DNA from: Variovorax sp. CF313
Lineage (GTDB): Bacteria > Pseudomonadota > Gammaproteobacteria > Burkholderiales > Burkholderiaceae_C
Direction of reading: 5' to 3'
Assembly: GCF_000282635.1 (NCBI RefSeq)
Contig: NZ_AKIW01000094.1
Location: forward strand, 32,920-96,919
Length of the DNA stretch: 64,000 bases
Shown here: one piece after another, positions 28,004-37,415 of the stretch
Numbering within the stretch: position 1 is the stretch's first letter
Layout: each line of letters opens with the position of its first letter
Notes under the pieces: model-generated
Told to the model about the DNA's origin: nothing
The model's database searches: none
The model's input: only the letters and a program-made list of their open reading frames with translations
Program-made: the position numbers and the translations under genes

Positions 28004-28735
28004 ATGACTCAAGTTCCCGCTCGCACCGACAAGATCGTGATCGTCGACGACGACGCCCGCATCCGCGACCTCCTGCGCCGCTACCTGACGCAAGAAGGTT
28101 TCGAAGTGATCGTGGCCGAGGACGGCAAGGCGCTCAACCGCATCCTGTTGCGCGACACGGTCGACCTGATCGTGCTCGACCTGATGATGCCCGGCGAAGA
28201 CGGCCTCTCGGTCTGCCGCCGCCTGCGGGCCGCCAACGACCGCACCCCGATCATCATGCTCACCGCCAAGGGCGAGGACGTGGACCGCATCGTCGGCCTC
28301 GAAGTCGGCGCTGACGACTATCTCGGCAAGCCTTTCAACCCGCGCGAACTGCTGGCCCGTGTGCACGCCGTGCTGCGCCGCCGTCCGCCGCTGGAGGCGC
28401 CGGGCGCCCCTTCTACCGAGAACGAGACCGTCACTTTCGGCCCGTTCGCCTTCGACCTCGGCTCGCGCACCCTGAAGAAGGATGGCGAAGAACTCTCGCT
28501 GACCACCGGCGAGTTCGCGATGCTGAAGGCGCTCGTGCGCCATCCGCGTCAACCGCTGTCGCGCGAAAAGCTGGCCCAGCTGGCGCGCGGGCGCGAGTTC
28601 GAGCCCTTCGACCGCAGCCTGGACGTGCAGATCTCGCGCCTGCGCAAGCTGGTCGAGTCCGACGCCGCGGCGCCGCGCTACATCCAGACCGTCTGGGGCG
28701 TCGGCTACGTGTTCGTGCCGGACGGCACGGCCTGA
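28004..28735 (+). CDS. ompR: Two-component response regulator OmpR
   Basis: OmpR is the cytoplasmic DNA-binding partner of EnvZ, controlling porins and envelope genes in response to osmolarity. The 243-residue protein has a receiver domain (acidic pocket Asp15-17, phosphoacceptor Asp59 in LIVLDLMMPG, Lys in LGKPFNP) and a C-terminal winged helix (about 140-240, with RSLDVQISRLRKLVE and YIQTVWGVGYVF). The high similarity pattern around DARIRDLLRRYLTQEGFEV is typical of OmpR. envZ follows by 62 bases. The 163-base upstream gap is AT-rich, with no convincing promoter. Confidence 0.94.
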   Translation: MTQVPARTDKIVIVDDDARIRDLLRRYLTQEGFEVIVAEDGKALNRILLRDTVDLIVLDLMMPGEDGLSVCRRLRAANDRTPIIMLTAKGEDVDRIVGLEVGADDYLGKPFNPRELLARVHAVLRRRPPLEAPGAPSTENETVTFGPFAFDLGSRTLKKDGEELSLTTGEFAMLKALVRHPRQPLSREKLAQLARGREFEPFDRSLDVQISRLRKLVESDAAAPRYIQTVWGVGYVFVPDGTA

Positions 28736-28786
28736 CGCGCCGTTGACAGGTGGCCGTCGGCCAACCCACCAGACCCGGCGCGGCCC

Positions 28787-28792
28787 AGGAGG
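28787..28792 (+). promoter_or_regulatory. Strong ribosome binding site that sets the envZ start
   Basis: A perfect AGGAGG lies 5 bases before GTG at 28798. Neither the upstream GTG at 28750 nor the ATG at 28810 has a comparable site, so 28798 is the best supported start for envZ. Confidence 0.75.
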
Positions 28793-28797
28793 ACGGC

Positions 28798-30225
28798 GTG
28801 CAGGTCACGATGCCGAGCCCGCTCGAAGCGAGCGCGCAACGTGACCGCCGCCCCGGCCTCAAGCTGGGGTTCAGCCTTTTCTGGCGCACCTTCTTTCTGC
28901 TGGCGCTGCTGCTCATCGGCTGCACGGTTGCCTGGCTGCAGACCTTCCGCTCGCTCGAATACGAGCCGCGCGCCATCCAGACCGCGCACCAGATCGCCTC
29001 GCTCGTGAACCTCACGCGCGCGGCGTTGGTGTATTCGGACGCGATAACCCGGGTGTCGCTCATCAAGACGCTGGCCGACCAGGAGGGCGTGCGCATCCTG
29101 CCGCGCGAACCCAACGACCGGTTCCAGCCCTACACCAGCGGCGCGCTCGACCTGCGCGTGACCGAGGAGCTGATTGATCAGCTCGGTGAAGGCACCACGG
29201 TGGCCAGCCGCGTGAACGACGAGGCGGGTCTCTGGATCGGCTTCACCATCGAGAGCGACACCTACTGGCTGCTGCTCGACCCCACGCGCTTCAGCCGCGT
29301 GGGAGGGCGTACCTGGCTGGTCTGGCTCAGCACGGCGATGGCGCTCTCGCTGGCCGGCGCGGCGCTGATCACGCGGCTCATCAACCTGCCGCTCAAGCAG
29401 CTGTCGCGCGCGACCATGCAGGTGCGCGAAGGCGAGTACGAGGCGCACCGGCTCGACGAACGAGCCCGCACCAACGAGATCCGCGCCGTCAACATCGGCT
29501 TCAACCGCATGGCGGACCAGCTCGCCAAGATCGAGCAGGACCGCGCCATCATGCTGGCCGGCATCTCGCATGACCTGCGAACGCCGCTGGCCCGGCTGCG
29601 GCTGGAAACCGAGATGAGCGTGGCCGACGAGGACGCGCGCGACCACATGGCGGCCGACATCGCCCAGCTCGACGCGATCATCGACAAGTTCCTCGACTAC
29701 GCGCGGCCCGACCATGTCGATCCTCGTCCGGTGCTGCTGCGCGACGTGGTCGACGCCTGCACCTATGCGGTGCAGGACTACGAGGAGATGAACATCAAGG
29801 TCGAGGTGCCGTCCGACCTGCGCGTGATGGGCGATGAGGTCGAGCTCACGCGCGTGATCTCCAACCTGGTGGAGAACGCGCGGCGCTATGGCAAATCGCC
29901 CTCCACGGGCGTGGCCGACGTCACGATCCAGGCACAAGCCAACAACGACGCGGTGCTGATCAAGGTGCGCGACCACGGCGCAGGCGTCGAGCCCGCCCTG
30001 CTCTCGCAGCTGACCAAGCCCTTCTTCCGCGGCGACACGGCGCGCACCTCGGCAGCCGGCGCGGGCCTGGGCCTGTCGATCGTGGCGAAGAACATCGAGC
30101 GCATGGGTGGCACCTTCGCGCTGACCAGCACGCCGGGCCGCGGCCTGGCGGCGCACATCCGGATGCCGCGCGCGATGCCGGCGCCGAAGCCGGGTGAGCT
30201 GCCGGGAGGCAGGAAGCCGGCCTGA
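28798..30225 (+). CDS. envZ: Sensor histidine kinase EnvZ
   Basis: EnvZ is the inner-membrane sensor that phosphorylates OmpR. The 475-residue product has a first membrane helix at about 28-48, a periplasmic loop to about 170, a second helix (about 172-193), then HAMP (LPLKQLSRATMQVREGEYE), a dimerisation/phosphoacceptor domain with His258 in AGISHDLRTPLARLRLE and a HATPase_c domain (NLVENARRYG, DHGAGVEP, GAGLGLSIV). All kinase boxes are intact. The 62-base gap after ompR holds a strong ribosome site. It is convergent with ispF. Confidence 0.94.
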   Translation: MQVTMPSPLEASAQRDRRPGLKLGFSLFWRTFFLLALLLIGCTVAWLQTFRSLEYEPRAIQTAHQIASLVNLTRAALVYSDAITRVSLIKTLADQEGVRILPREPNDRFQPYTSGALDLRVTEELIDQLGEGTTVASRVNDEAGLWIGFTIESDTYWLLLDPTRFSRVGGRTWLVWLSTAMALSLAGAALITRLINLPLKQLSRATMQVREGEYEAHRLDERARTNEIRAVNIGFNRMADQLAKIEQDRAIMLAGISHDLRTPLARLRLETEMSVADEDARDHMAADIAQLDAIIDKFLDYARPDHVDPRPVLLRDVVDACTYAVQDYEEMNIKVEVPSDLRVMGDEVELTRVISNLVENARRYGKSPSTGVADVTIQAQANNDAVLIKVRDHGAGVEPALLSQLTKPFFRGDTARTSAAGAGLGLSIVAKNIERMGGTFALTSTPGRGLAAHIRMPRAMPAPKPGELPGGRKPA

Positions 30226-30238
30226 GCCTGCGGAGGCC

Positions 30239-30727
30239 TCAGCGATGCAGAAGTACGGCCGCGCGGGCTTCCATCGCGCGGCCCTCGCCCACCGGGCCGA
30301 GCTTCTCGGCCGTCTTGGCTTTCACGTTCACCTGGTCGACCGCAATGCCCAGCGTGCCGGCGATTCGCTGGCACATGAGCGGAATGTGAGGCGCGAGTTT
30401 GGGCGCCTGCGCGATCACGGTGCTGTCGACGTTGCCGATCTCCCAGCCCGCCGCGCGCACCCGGCGCGCCGCCTCGGCCAGCAGCACCGACGAATCGGCA
30501 CCGCGGAACTGCTCGTCGGTATCCGGAAAATGCCGGCCGATGTCGCCGAGCCCCGCGCCACCCAGCAGGGCGTCGGTGATGGCGTGCAGCAGCACGTCGG
30601 CATCGGAATGCCCCAGCAGGCCGGTGGTGTGCGGCACCTCGACACCGCCCAGGATCAGCTTGCGCCCCGCCACCAGTTGGTGAATGTCCCAGCCCTCGCC
30701 GACACGGATGTTGAAGGCGCTCGTCAT
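30239..30727 (-). CDS. ispF: 2-C-methyl-D-erythritol 2,4-cyclodiphosphate synthase
   Basis: IspF cyclises CDP-ME 2-phosphate to MEcPP with release of CMP in the MEP pathway. The 162-residue length is normal. Zinc ligands are visible: Asp14 and His16 in GWDIHQL and His48 in DVLLHAITDALLG. The trimer signature SDADVLLHA is intact. ATG at 30727 overlaps the ispD stop as ATGA, so it is translationally coupled to ispD, the enzyme two steps earlier. Confidence 0.97.
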   Translation of the reverse strand: MTSAFNIRVGEGWDIHQLVAGRKLILGGVEVPHTTGLLGHSDADVLLHAITDALLGGAGLGDIGRHFPDTDEQFRGADSSVLLAEAARRVRAAGWEIGNVDSTVIAQAPKLAPHIPLMCQRIAGTLGIAVDQVNVKAKTAEKLGPVGEGRAMEARAAVLLHR

Positions 30728-31446
30728 GCAATGCCCTTCTTGCGGCCCTGCAGGACCGCCTCGGCCAATGCGAAGTCCTCGGGGAACGTCACCTTGAAGT
30801 TCTGCGCGCTGCCCTGCACCAGCAGCGGCGACAGGCCGATGGCCTCTATGGCGCTGGCCTCGTCGGTCACGGTGTCGCCCGTGCGCTCCAGCGCGTCGAG
30901 CAGCATGCCGATGCGGAACATCTGCGGCGTCTGCGCCAGCCACTTGTCGGCGCGCGACAGCGTCTGGGCTACTCGGCTCTCGGCCGTCGACGCCTTCAGC
31001 GTGTCCGCCAGCCGGTGCGCCAGCAGGCCGCCCACAGCGTCGTGCTCGCAGGCCGCAATCAGCGCCTCGATCTGGCTCGACGTGACGAGGCAGCGCGCCG
31101 CGTCGTGCACCAGCACCCAGTCGTGCGCGCCTGCGCCCTTCTGCCGCAGTGCCACCAGGCCGTTGCGCACCGTGGCCGCGCGGGTCACGCCGCCCACGCG
31201 CAGCAGGTATTCGTTCTCGGCGGGAAAGCGCGGCAGCACCGCATCCACGTCGCGGTCGTCCGGCGACACCACCAGCGCCAGCCCGGCGAAGCGCCCCGCC
31301 AGCGCGCGGAAGGCCTCCAGCGTGTGGGCCACCATCGGCAGGCCGGCCAGGCGTCGGTACTGCTTGGGCAGCGCGGACTGCGCATGCCCCGCACGATGGC
31401 CGGAGCCGGCGCATGGGATCAGCACGAAAAGTCGGGAAGAGGACAT
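30724..31446 (-). CDS. ispD: 2-C-methyl-D-erythritol 4-phosphate cytidylyltransferase
   Basis: IspD couples CTP and MEP to CDP-ME. The 240-residue protein starts with the nucleotide-binding loop LIPCAGSGHRAG, where the usual PAAGxGxRMG has a Cys and a His, followed by LPKQYRRLAG. VLVHDAARCLVTS and the C-terminal KVTFPEDFALAEAVL are characteristic. The ATG at 31446 begins the family domain; the frame continues upstream to 31518 without matching. It is divergent from mfd, with about 120 bases between. Confidence 0.96.
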   Translation of the reverse strand: MSSSRLFVLIPCAGSGHRAGHAQSALPKQYRRLAGLPMVAHTLEAFRALAGRFAGLALVVSPDDRDVDAVLPRFPAENEYLLRVGGVTRAATVRNGLVALRQKGAGAHDWVLVHDAARCLVTSSQIEALIAACEHDAVGGLLAHRLADTLKASTAESRVAQTLSRADKWLAQTPQMFRIGMLLDALERTGDTVTDEASAIEAIGLSPLLVQGSAQNFKVTFPEDFALAEAVLQGRKKGIA

Positions 31447-31565
31447 GGGGGCCCGGCGCCGGCGCTGGCCAGCAAGCGAATAAAGGGCCGCCATTCTAGA
31501 ATCGACCGCTACGCACACCCCTCGCCAACCGGCGCGGGGTGTTGTGCATTTCCAGTAAGCGTTCC

Positions 31566-34500
31566 ATGGACCTCCCCCACCTCACGGCGGGCAAGCGTTT
31601 CACGCTGCCGCGTCCCCCGTTGTCGGCCGATGCACTGCTGCTGGCGCAGCTGGCCATGCGCGAGAAAGCCGCCGGGCGCGCCACGGCGATGTTCACGGCC
31701 GACGCCAACGACGCGCAGCGCCTGATCGATGAAATCGCCTTCTTCGCGCCCGACCTGCGATGCGCCTTGTTCCCCGACTGGGAGACGCTGCCCTACGACA
31801 GCTTCTCGCCCCACCAGGACCTGATCAGCGAGCGCCTGGCCACCCTCTGGCGCATCAGCCAGAAGGAGGCCGACGTGGTGCTGGTGCCCGCCACCACCGC
31901 CCTCTACCGACTCGCACCCCCGGCCTTCCTGGCCGGCTACACCTTCCACTTCAAGGCCAAGCAGAAGCTCGAGGAATCGAAGCTCAAGGCCCAGCTCACG
32001 CTGGCCGGCTACACCCACGTGACGCAGGTGGTCAGCCCCGGCGAATACGCGGTGCGCGGCGGCCTGATCGACCTGTTCCCCATGGGCTCGCCGGTGCCGT
32101 TTCGCGTCGACCTGTTCGACGACGAGATCGACTCGATCCGCACCTTCGACCCCGACACCCAGCGCAGCCTCTATCCCGTGCCCGAAGTGCGGCTGCTGCC
32201 GGGCCGCGAGTTCCCCATGGACGACGACGCCCGCGCGCGCTTTCGCAGCCGCTGGCGCGAACTGCTCGAGGGCGACCCGACCAAGAGCCGCATCTACAAG
32301 GACATGGGCAACGGCGTGGCCACCGCCGGCATCGAGTACTACCTGCCGCTGTTCTTCGACGAGACGGCCACGGTGTTCGACTACCTGGGCGCAGACGCCA
32401 CGGTGGTGCTGCACGGCGACCTCGAACCTGCGTTCCAGCATTTCTGGCAGGACACGAACGAACGCTACCGGCTGGTGCATAGCGACCCCGAGCGCCCCGC
32501 CCTGCCGCCCGAGGCGCTGTTCCTGAACGCCGAGCAGTTCTACCAGCGCGCCAAGCCGCACGCGCAACTCGCCGTCCGCGGCGACGTGCCCACGGAAGCG
32601 CCCTACGCCGAATTCGACAAACTGCCGCCCTTCGCCGTGGTGCGCGGCGCGGAAGACCCGCTGGTCGGGCTCAAGGCCCACATCAAGGCCACGCCCCACC
32701 GCGTGCTGCTGATCGCCGAGAGCGACGGCCGCCGCGAGAGCCTGCTCGACTTCCTGCGCGCCAGCGGCGTGAGCCCGCCGGCCTTCGACTCGCTGGCCGA
32801 GTTCGAAGCCTCCGCCGACGAAAAGATCGGCATCGCCACCGCCGCGCTGGCCTCGGGCTTCGCCTGGCGCGAGCAGGGGATCGACCTCGTCACCGAGACC
32901 GAACTGTTCGCCACCGCGCCCACCACGCGCCGGCGCAACAAGAAGCAGGAGCAGGTCAGCGACGTCGAGGCGCTGATCAAGGACCTGTCGGAACTCAACG
33001 TCGGCGACCCGGTGGTCCACACCGCGCACGGCATCGGCCGCTACCGCGGCCTGATCCACATGGACCTGGGCCAGGGCAGCGGCCCCGACGGCAAGCCGCT
33101 GCTGCAGGAAATGCTGCACCTGGAGTACGCCGACAAGGCCACGCTCTACGTGCCCGTGTCGCAGCTGCACCAGATCAGCCGCTACACCGGCGTGAGCGCC
33201 GACGAGGCCCCGCTGCACAAGCTGGGCTCCGGCCAATGGGAAAAGGCCAAGCGCAAGGCCGCCGAGCAGGTGCGCGACTCCGCTGCCGAACTGCTCAACA
33301 TCTACGCTCGCCGCGCCGCGCGCGAAGGCCATGCTTTCCGCTACTCGCCGGCCGACTACGAGGTGTTCGCCAACGACTTCGGCTTCCAGGAAACCGCCGA
33401 CCAGAAGGCCGCTATCCACGCCGTGGTGCAGGACATGATCTCGCCCCAGCCCATGGACCGCCTCGTGTGCGGCGACGTGGGCTTCGGCAAGACCGAGGTG
33501 GCGCTGCGCGCCGCCTTCATCGCCGTCACCGGCGGCAAGCAGGTCGCGTTCCTCGCGCCCACCACGCTGCTGGCGGAGCAGCATTACCAGACGCTGGTCG
33601 ACCGCTTCGCCACGTGGCCCGTGAAGGTGGCCGAGATGAGCCGCTTCCGCTCGGCCAAGGAAATCACCACCGCCGCCAAGGGGCTGGCCGAGGGCCAGGT
33701 CGACATCGTGGTCGGCACGCACAAGCTGCTGTCGCAGTCGGTCAAGTTCAAGAACCTGGGGTTGCTCATCATCGACGAGGAGCACCGCTTCGGCGTGCGC
33801 CACAAGGAGGCGATGAAGGCCATGCGCGCCGAGGTCGACGTGCTCACGCTCACGGCCACGCCGATTCCGCGCACGCTGGGCATGGCGCTCGAAGGCCTGC
33901 GCGACCTCAGCGTGATCGCGACCGCACCGCAACGGCGCCTCGCCATCAAGACCTTCGTGCGCAACGAAGGCACGGGCGTGATCCGCGAGGCCGTGCTGCG
34001 CGAGCTCAAGCGCGGCGGACAGGTCTACTTCCTGCACAACGAGGTCGAGACCATCGAGAACCGGCGCCAGAAGCTGGAAGAAATATTGCCCGAGGCCCGC
34101 ATCGCCGTGGCCCATGGCCAAATGCCCGAGCGCGAGCTGGAGCGCGTGATGCGCGACTTCGTGGCGCAGCGCTACAACCTGCTGCTGTGCTCGACCATCA
34201 TCGAGACCGGCATCGACGTGCCGACCGCCAACACCATCGTGATGAGCCGCGCCGACAAGTTCGGCCTGGCGCAGCTGCACCAGTTGCGCGGCCGCGTCGG
34301 CCGCTCGCACCACCAAGCCTATGCCTACCTCATGGTGCCCGACACCGAGGGCCTGACCAAGCAGGCGGCGCAGCGGCTCGACGCCATCCAGCAGATGGAG
34401 GAGCTGGGCTCCGGCTTCTATCTTGCGATGCATGACCTCGAGATTCGCGGCACCGGCGAGGTGCTCGGCGAGAACCAGAGCGGTAACATGATGGAGATCG

Positions 34501-35048
34501 GCTTCCAGCTCTACAACGAGATGCTCAGCGAGGCCGTGCGCTCGCTCAAGGCCGGCCAGGAGCCAGACCTGCTCTCACCGCTGTCGGTCACCACCGAAAT
34601 CAACCTGCACGCGCCCGCCCTGCTGCCTGATGACTACTGCGGCGACGTGCACCTGCGCCTGTCGTTCTACAAGAAGCTGGCCACCGCGAAGACGCCCGAC
34701 CAGATCGACACGCTGCTCGAAGAAATCGTCGACCGCTTCGGCAAGCTGCCGCCGCAGGCACAGACGCTGATCGACACGCACCGCCTGCGCGTGCTGGCGC
34801 GGCCCTACGGCGTGGTCAAGGTCGATGCGGCGCCGGGCATCATCAACATCACGTTCAAGAAAGATGCGCCGGTCGATGGCATGGCCATCATCCAGTTGAT
34901 CCAGAAGAACAAGCACATCAAGCTCGCCGGCAACGAGAAGCTGCGCATCGAGCGCGAGCTGAAAGAGCCCAAAGAGCGGGCCCAGATGGTGCGCGACGTG
35001 CTGCGCAGCCTGGGCCAACCCCTCGTCAAGGAAACCGTCACCGCATGA
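31566..35048 (+). CDS. mfd: Transcription-repair coupling factor Mfd
   Basis: Mfd removes RNA polymerase stalled at DNA damage and recruits UvrA. The 1160-residue product has the UvrB-homologous N-terminal domains (PDWETLPYDSFSPH near residue 75), the RNAP-interacting domain (HTAHGIGRYRGL, about 485-560), the RecG-like SF2 translocase with Walker A GDVGFGKTEVA, DEEH box IIDEEHRFGV, motif TATPIPRTL and the QLRGRVGR motif, then the C-terminal TRCF domain. All are in the usual order and full-length. The ATG at 31566 (MDLPHLTAG) is used. Confidence 0.97.
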   Translation: MDLPHLTAGKRFTLPRPPLSADALLLAQLAMREKAAGRATAMFTADANDAQRLIDEIAFFAPDLRCALFPDWETLPYDSFSPHQDLISERLATLWRISQKEADVVLVPATTALYRLAPPAFLAGYTFHFKAKQKLEESKLKAQLTLAGYTHVTQVVSPGEYAVRGGLIDLFPMGSPVPFRVDLFDDEIDSIRTFDPDTQRSLYPVPEVRLLPGREFPMDDDARARFRSRWRELLEGDPTKSRIYKDMGNGVATAGIEYYLPLFFDETATVFDYLGADATVVLHGDLEPAFQHFWQDTNERYRLVHSDPERPALPPEALFLNAEQFYQRAKPHAQLAVRGDVPTEAPYAEFDKLPPFAVVRGAEDPLVGLKAHIKATPHRVLLIAESDGRRESLLDFLRASGVSPPAFDSLAEFEASADEKIGIATAALASGFAWREQGIDLVTETELFATAPTTRRRNKKQEQVSDVEALIKDLSELNVGDPVVHTAHGIGRYRGLIHMDLGQGSGPDGKPLLQEMLHLEYADKATLYVPVSQLHQISRYTGVSADEAPLHKLGSGQWEKAKRKAAEQVRDSAAELLNIYARRAAREGHAFRYSPADYEVFANDFGFQETADQKAAIHAVVQDMISPQPMDRLVCGDVGFGKTEVALRAAFIAVTGGKQVAFLAPTTLLAEQHYQTLVDRFATWPVKVAEMSRFRSAKEITTAAKGLAEGQVDIVVGTHKLLSQSVKFKNLGLLIIDEEHRFGVRHKEAMKAMRAEVDVLTLTATPIPRTLGMALEGLRDLSVIATAPQRRLAIKTFVRNEGTGVIREAVLRELKRGGQVYFLHNEVETIENRRQKLEEILPEARIAVAHGQMPERELERVMRDFVAQRYNLLLCSTIIETGIDVPTANTIVMSRADKFGLAQLHQLRGRVGRSHHQAYAYLMVPDTEGLTKQAAQRLDAIQQMEELGSGFYLAMHDLEIRGTGEVLGENQSGNMMEIGFQLYNEMLSEAVRSLKAGQEPDLLSPLSVTTEINLHAPALLPDDYCGDVHLRLSFYKKLATAKTPDQIDTLLEEIVDRFGKLPPQAQTLIDTHRLRVLARPYGVVKVDAAPGIINITFKKDAPVDGMAIIQLIQKNKHIKLAGNEKLRIERELKEPKERAQMVRDVLRSLGQPLVKETVTA

Positions 35049-35758
35049 GCGCTACCCAAGAAATCTCCCCCGGCCTCGTCATCCAGCGCGTGAAGCCGCC
35101 GCTGCGGCTCGCCGACTTCAAGCTGATCGCGTTCGACATGGACTCGACGCTGATCAACATCGAATGCATCGACGAGATCGCCGATGCCGTCGGCAAGAAG
35201 GCCGAGGTCGCCGCCATCACCGAGGCCACGATGCGCGGCGAGATCAAGGACTTCAAGGAAAGCCTGCGCCGCCGCGTGGCGCTGTTGCAGGGTGTGCCGG
35301 TCGAGGCGCTGCAGCAGGTGTACGACGAGCGGCTGAAGCTCAACCCGGGCGCGAGCGAACTGGTAGCAGCCTGCAAGAAAGCCGGCCTCAAGGTGCTGCT
35401 GGTGTCGGGCGGCTTCACCTTCTTCGCGAACCGCGTGAAAGACCGGCTGGGCATCGACTTTGCGCGCTCCAATCTGCTCGACGAAGCCGGCGGCAAGCTC
35501 ACCGGCGAAGTCGTCACGCAGAGCTGGGGCGACATCTGCGACGGCGCCGAAAAGCGCAGGACGCTGCTCGAGGTGGCTTCGCTCATGGGCATCTCGCCGC
35601 AGGAAACCATCGCCGTGGGCGACGGCGCGAACGACCTCCCGATGATGGGCGAAGCCGGCCTGTCGGTGGCCTATCACGCGAAACCCAAGGTGCGTGAACA
35701 GGCAATGGTTGCAATCAACGAAGGCGGACTGGACCGCCTTCTCGAAATACTGCGATGA
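35045..35758 (+). CDS. serB: Phosphoserine phosphatase SerB
   Basis: SerB dephosphorylates O-phosphoserine, the last step of serine synthesis. The 237-residue HAD-family protein has the nucleophile motif FDMDSTLI (Asp31, Asp33), motif II VLLVSGGFT, motif III Lys and motif IV GDGANDLPMMGEAGLSVAY. It lacks the N-terminal ACT domain of some SerB proteins. The start ATG overlaps the mfd stop (ATGA), so translation is coupled to mfd. Confidence 0.95.
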   Translation: MSATQEISPGLVIQRVKPPLRLADFKLIAFDMDSTLINIECIDEIADAVGKKAEVAAITEATMRGEIKDFKESLRRRVALLQGVPVEALQQVYDERLKLNPGASELVAACKKAGLKVLLVSGGFTFFANRVKDRLGIDFARSNLLDEAGGKLTGEVVTQSWGDICDGAEKRRTLLEVASLMGISPQETIAVGDGANDLPMMGEAGLSVAYHAKPKVREQAMVAINEGGLDRLLEILR

Positions 35759-35795
35759 GCGATTGGGGGCGTGGTTCGGGGGCGATGATGCCGAC

Positions 35796-35846
35796 GGGGG
35801 ACATTCGCGCAGGAGCGTACCCGGTGCCCTTGCACGCGCCCTGAAC
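35796..35846 (+). repeat. Intergenic repeat element, copy A (partial)
   Basis: The block GGGGGACATTCGCG, then AGGAGCGTACCCGGTGCCC and TGCACGCGCCCTGAAC, matches the minus-strand sequence at 63952-63902 with few mismatches. It fills part of the 136-base spacer between serB and the Ldh-family gene. This copy lacks a good partner arm for the long hairpin seen in copy B. No coding potential is evident. Confidence 0.75.
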
Positions 35847-35894
35847 GACAGCGCCCCCAAGAACAACCGCCCCAACGAGACACGGACCACTGAC

Positions 35895-36959
35895 ATGACC
35901 GACACCGCCCCGCTCTACCGCGCCGAAGCCCTCAAGGACTACGCGAGCGCCCTGCTGCAAAAAGCCGGGCTCGCCGCGTCGATGGCCGACAGCGTCGCCC
36001 GCACGCTCGTCGAGGGCGACCTGCTGGGACACGACACGCACGGCCTCGCGCTGCTGGCCGGGTACGTCAAGGAACTGGAATCCGGTGGCATGACGCGCGA
36101 CGGCACCCCCGAGGTGCTGTCCGACCGCCCCGCCGCCGTGCTCTGGGACGGCAAGCGCCTGCCCGGTCCCTGGCTCATGGACCAGGGCATGGATTTGCTG
36201 ATTCCGCGTGCCCGCGAACTCGGCACCGCCTCGCTCGTCATCCGCCGCAGCCACCACATCGCCTGCCTCGCCGTCTACATGTTGCGCGCGCTGCAGGAAG
36301 ACATGCTGATGCTGCTGGCCTGCTCCGACCCCAATGCCGCCAGCGTCGCGCCCTTCGGCGGCACGCAGGCCGTGTTCACGCCGAATCCGCTGGCCATGGG
36401 TTTTCCGCTCTCGCAAGGCGGCGTGATGGTCGACATCTCGGCCTCCATCACCACCAACGGCATGAGCAACCGCAAGCGCGCAGCGGGCGAGACCTTCGCC
36501 GAGGAATGGCTGATCGACGCTGCCGGCAAGCCGTCGAACGACCCGCAGGTGCTGTTCGACCAGCCGCCTGGCACGCTGCTGCCGGTCGGCGGATTGAACC
36601 ACGGCCACAAGGGCTACGGCATGGCGCTGCTGGTCGAGACGCTCACGGCCGGCCTCGCGGGCCACGGCCGGGCCGATCCGCCCGAGGGCTGGGGCGCGAC
36701 GGTGCACATCACGCTGCACCACCTGAATGCCTTCGGCGGCAAGGACGCCTTCCTGCGCCAGATGGACCATGTGGCGGCGAAGTGTCGCGGCAACGTGCCC
36801 ATCGACCCGGCCAAGCCTGTGCGGCTACCGGGCGAAGGCGGTTTGAAGCGTCGGGAAGCGCAGGCCAGGAACGGGGTGCGGCTGCACCCGTCGATTGCGC
36901 GCTCGCTGCAGGATGCGGAGCAGCGGTACGGCCTGCGGTTGGCGCAGGCGCAGGCCTGA
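35895..36959 (+). CDS. Ldh/YlbC-type malate/L-lactate dehydrogenase family oxidoreductase
   Basis: A 354-residue member of the NAD(P)-dependent LDH2/MDH2 family (ComC, YlbC, YiaK, AllD), unrelated to classical LDH. Family segments: LGHDTHGLALL (about 49-59), the catalytic-His region VIRRSHHIACLA, NPLAMGFP and the GLNHGHKGYGMALLVETL stretch with KGYG. These enzymes reduce 2-oxo acids or oxidise 2-hydroxy acids such as malate, sulfolactate or ureidoglycolate; the substrate here cannot be chosen. It stands alone between serB and the convergent DUF6172 gene (6-base gap). Confidence 0.85.
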   Translation: MTDTAPLYRAEALKDYASALLQKAGLAASMADSVARTLVEGDLLGHDTHGLALLAGYVKELESGGMTRDGTPEVLSDRPAAVLWDGKRLPGPWLMDQGMDLLIPRARELGTASLVIRRSHHIACLAVYMLRALQEDMLMLLACSDPNAASVAPFGGTQAVFTPNPLAMGFPLSQGGVMVDISASITTNGMSNRKRAAGETFAEEWLIDAAGKPSNDPQVLFDQPPGTLLPVGGLNHGHKGYGMALLVETLTAGLAGHGRADPPEGWGATVHITLHHLNAFGGKDAFLRQMDHVAAKCRGNVPIDPAKPVRLPGEGGLKRREAQARNGVRLHPSIARSLQDAEQRYGLRLAQAQA

Positions 36960-36965
36960 CGGCGG

Positions 36966-37292
36966 TTATTCCTCTTCGGAATCGGTGGCAGCGCCCTGTT
37001 CGCCTTCAGGCCGCGGCTTGCGCTTGCCGGGCTTGGCCAGGATCTCGATGTAGAACTGCTTGCCGCCTTCCTTCACCACCCCGTCGATGAGGCCCGTGAT
37101 GGCGGAAAGGTGAATGACTTCTGCGGATTCCTGGGCCGCGCCGAACTTGCAATCGAAGTCCCAGAAATCGCTGCCTTCGGGCAATTCGCGCCGCCGCTCG
37201 CGCTTGATGTACTTGCGGATCTCGTGCTTGATGGCTTCGAGGAGACGGTCGGGGTGCTTGCCCTCGACCTGAAGCTGAAAGGTTTTTCTCAT
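36966..37292 (-). CDS. DUF6172-type small protein
   Basis: A 108-residue cytoplasmic protein with the start MRKTFQLQVEGKHPDRLLEA and a Lys/Arg-rich segment IRKYIKRERRRELPEGSDFW that I recognise as the DUF6172 pattern. The C-terminus is Lys/Pro then Glu-rich. The function of the family is unknown. The ATG at 37292 is chosen over a longer frame to 37355. It is divergent from the deacetylase gene. Confidence 0.75.
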   Translation of the reverse strand: MRKTFQLQVEGKHPDRLLEAIKHEIRKYIKRERRRELPEGSDFWDFDCKFGAAQESAEVIHLSAITGLIDGVVKEGGKQFYIEILAKPGKRKPRPEGEQGAATDSEEE

Positions 37293-37415
37293 GGGTGATC
37301 GTAACCAATGTGGATGCCGCCGATTCGCGCGCCATCCGATGCCCTCGATGGGCACCGATCTTGCTCGCTACCATGGCTGCCGAGCAAATTCCACGGCGGC
37401 CATGCCGAATCGCCC

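Noticed and set aside
31509..34433. A 974-codon minus-strand frame opposite mfd
   Set aside because: Shadow frame; Mfd helicase motifs on the plus strand are complete.
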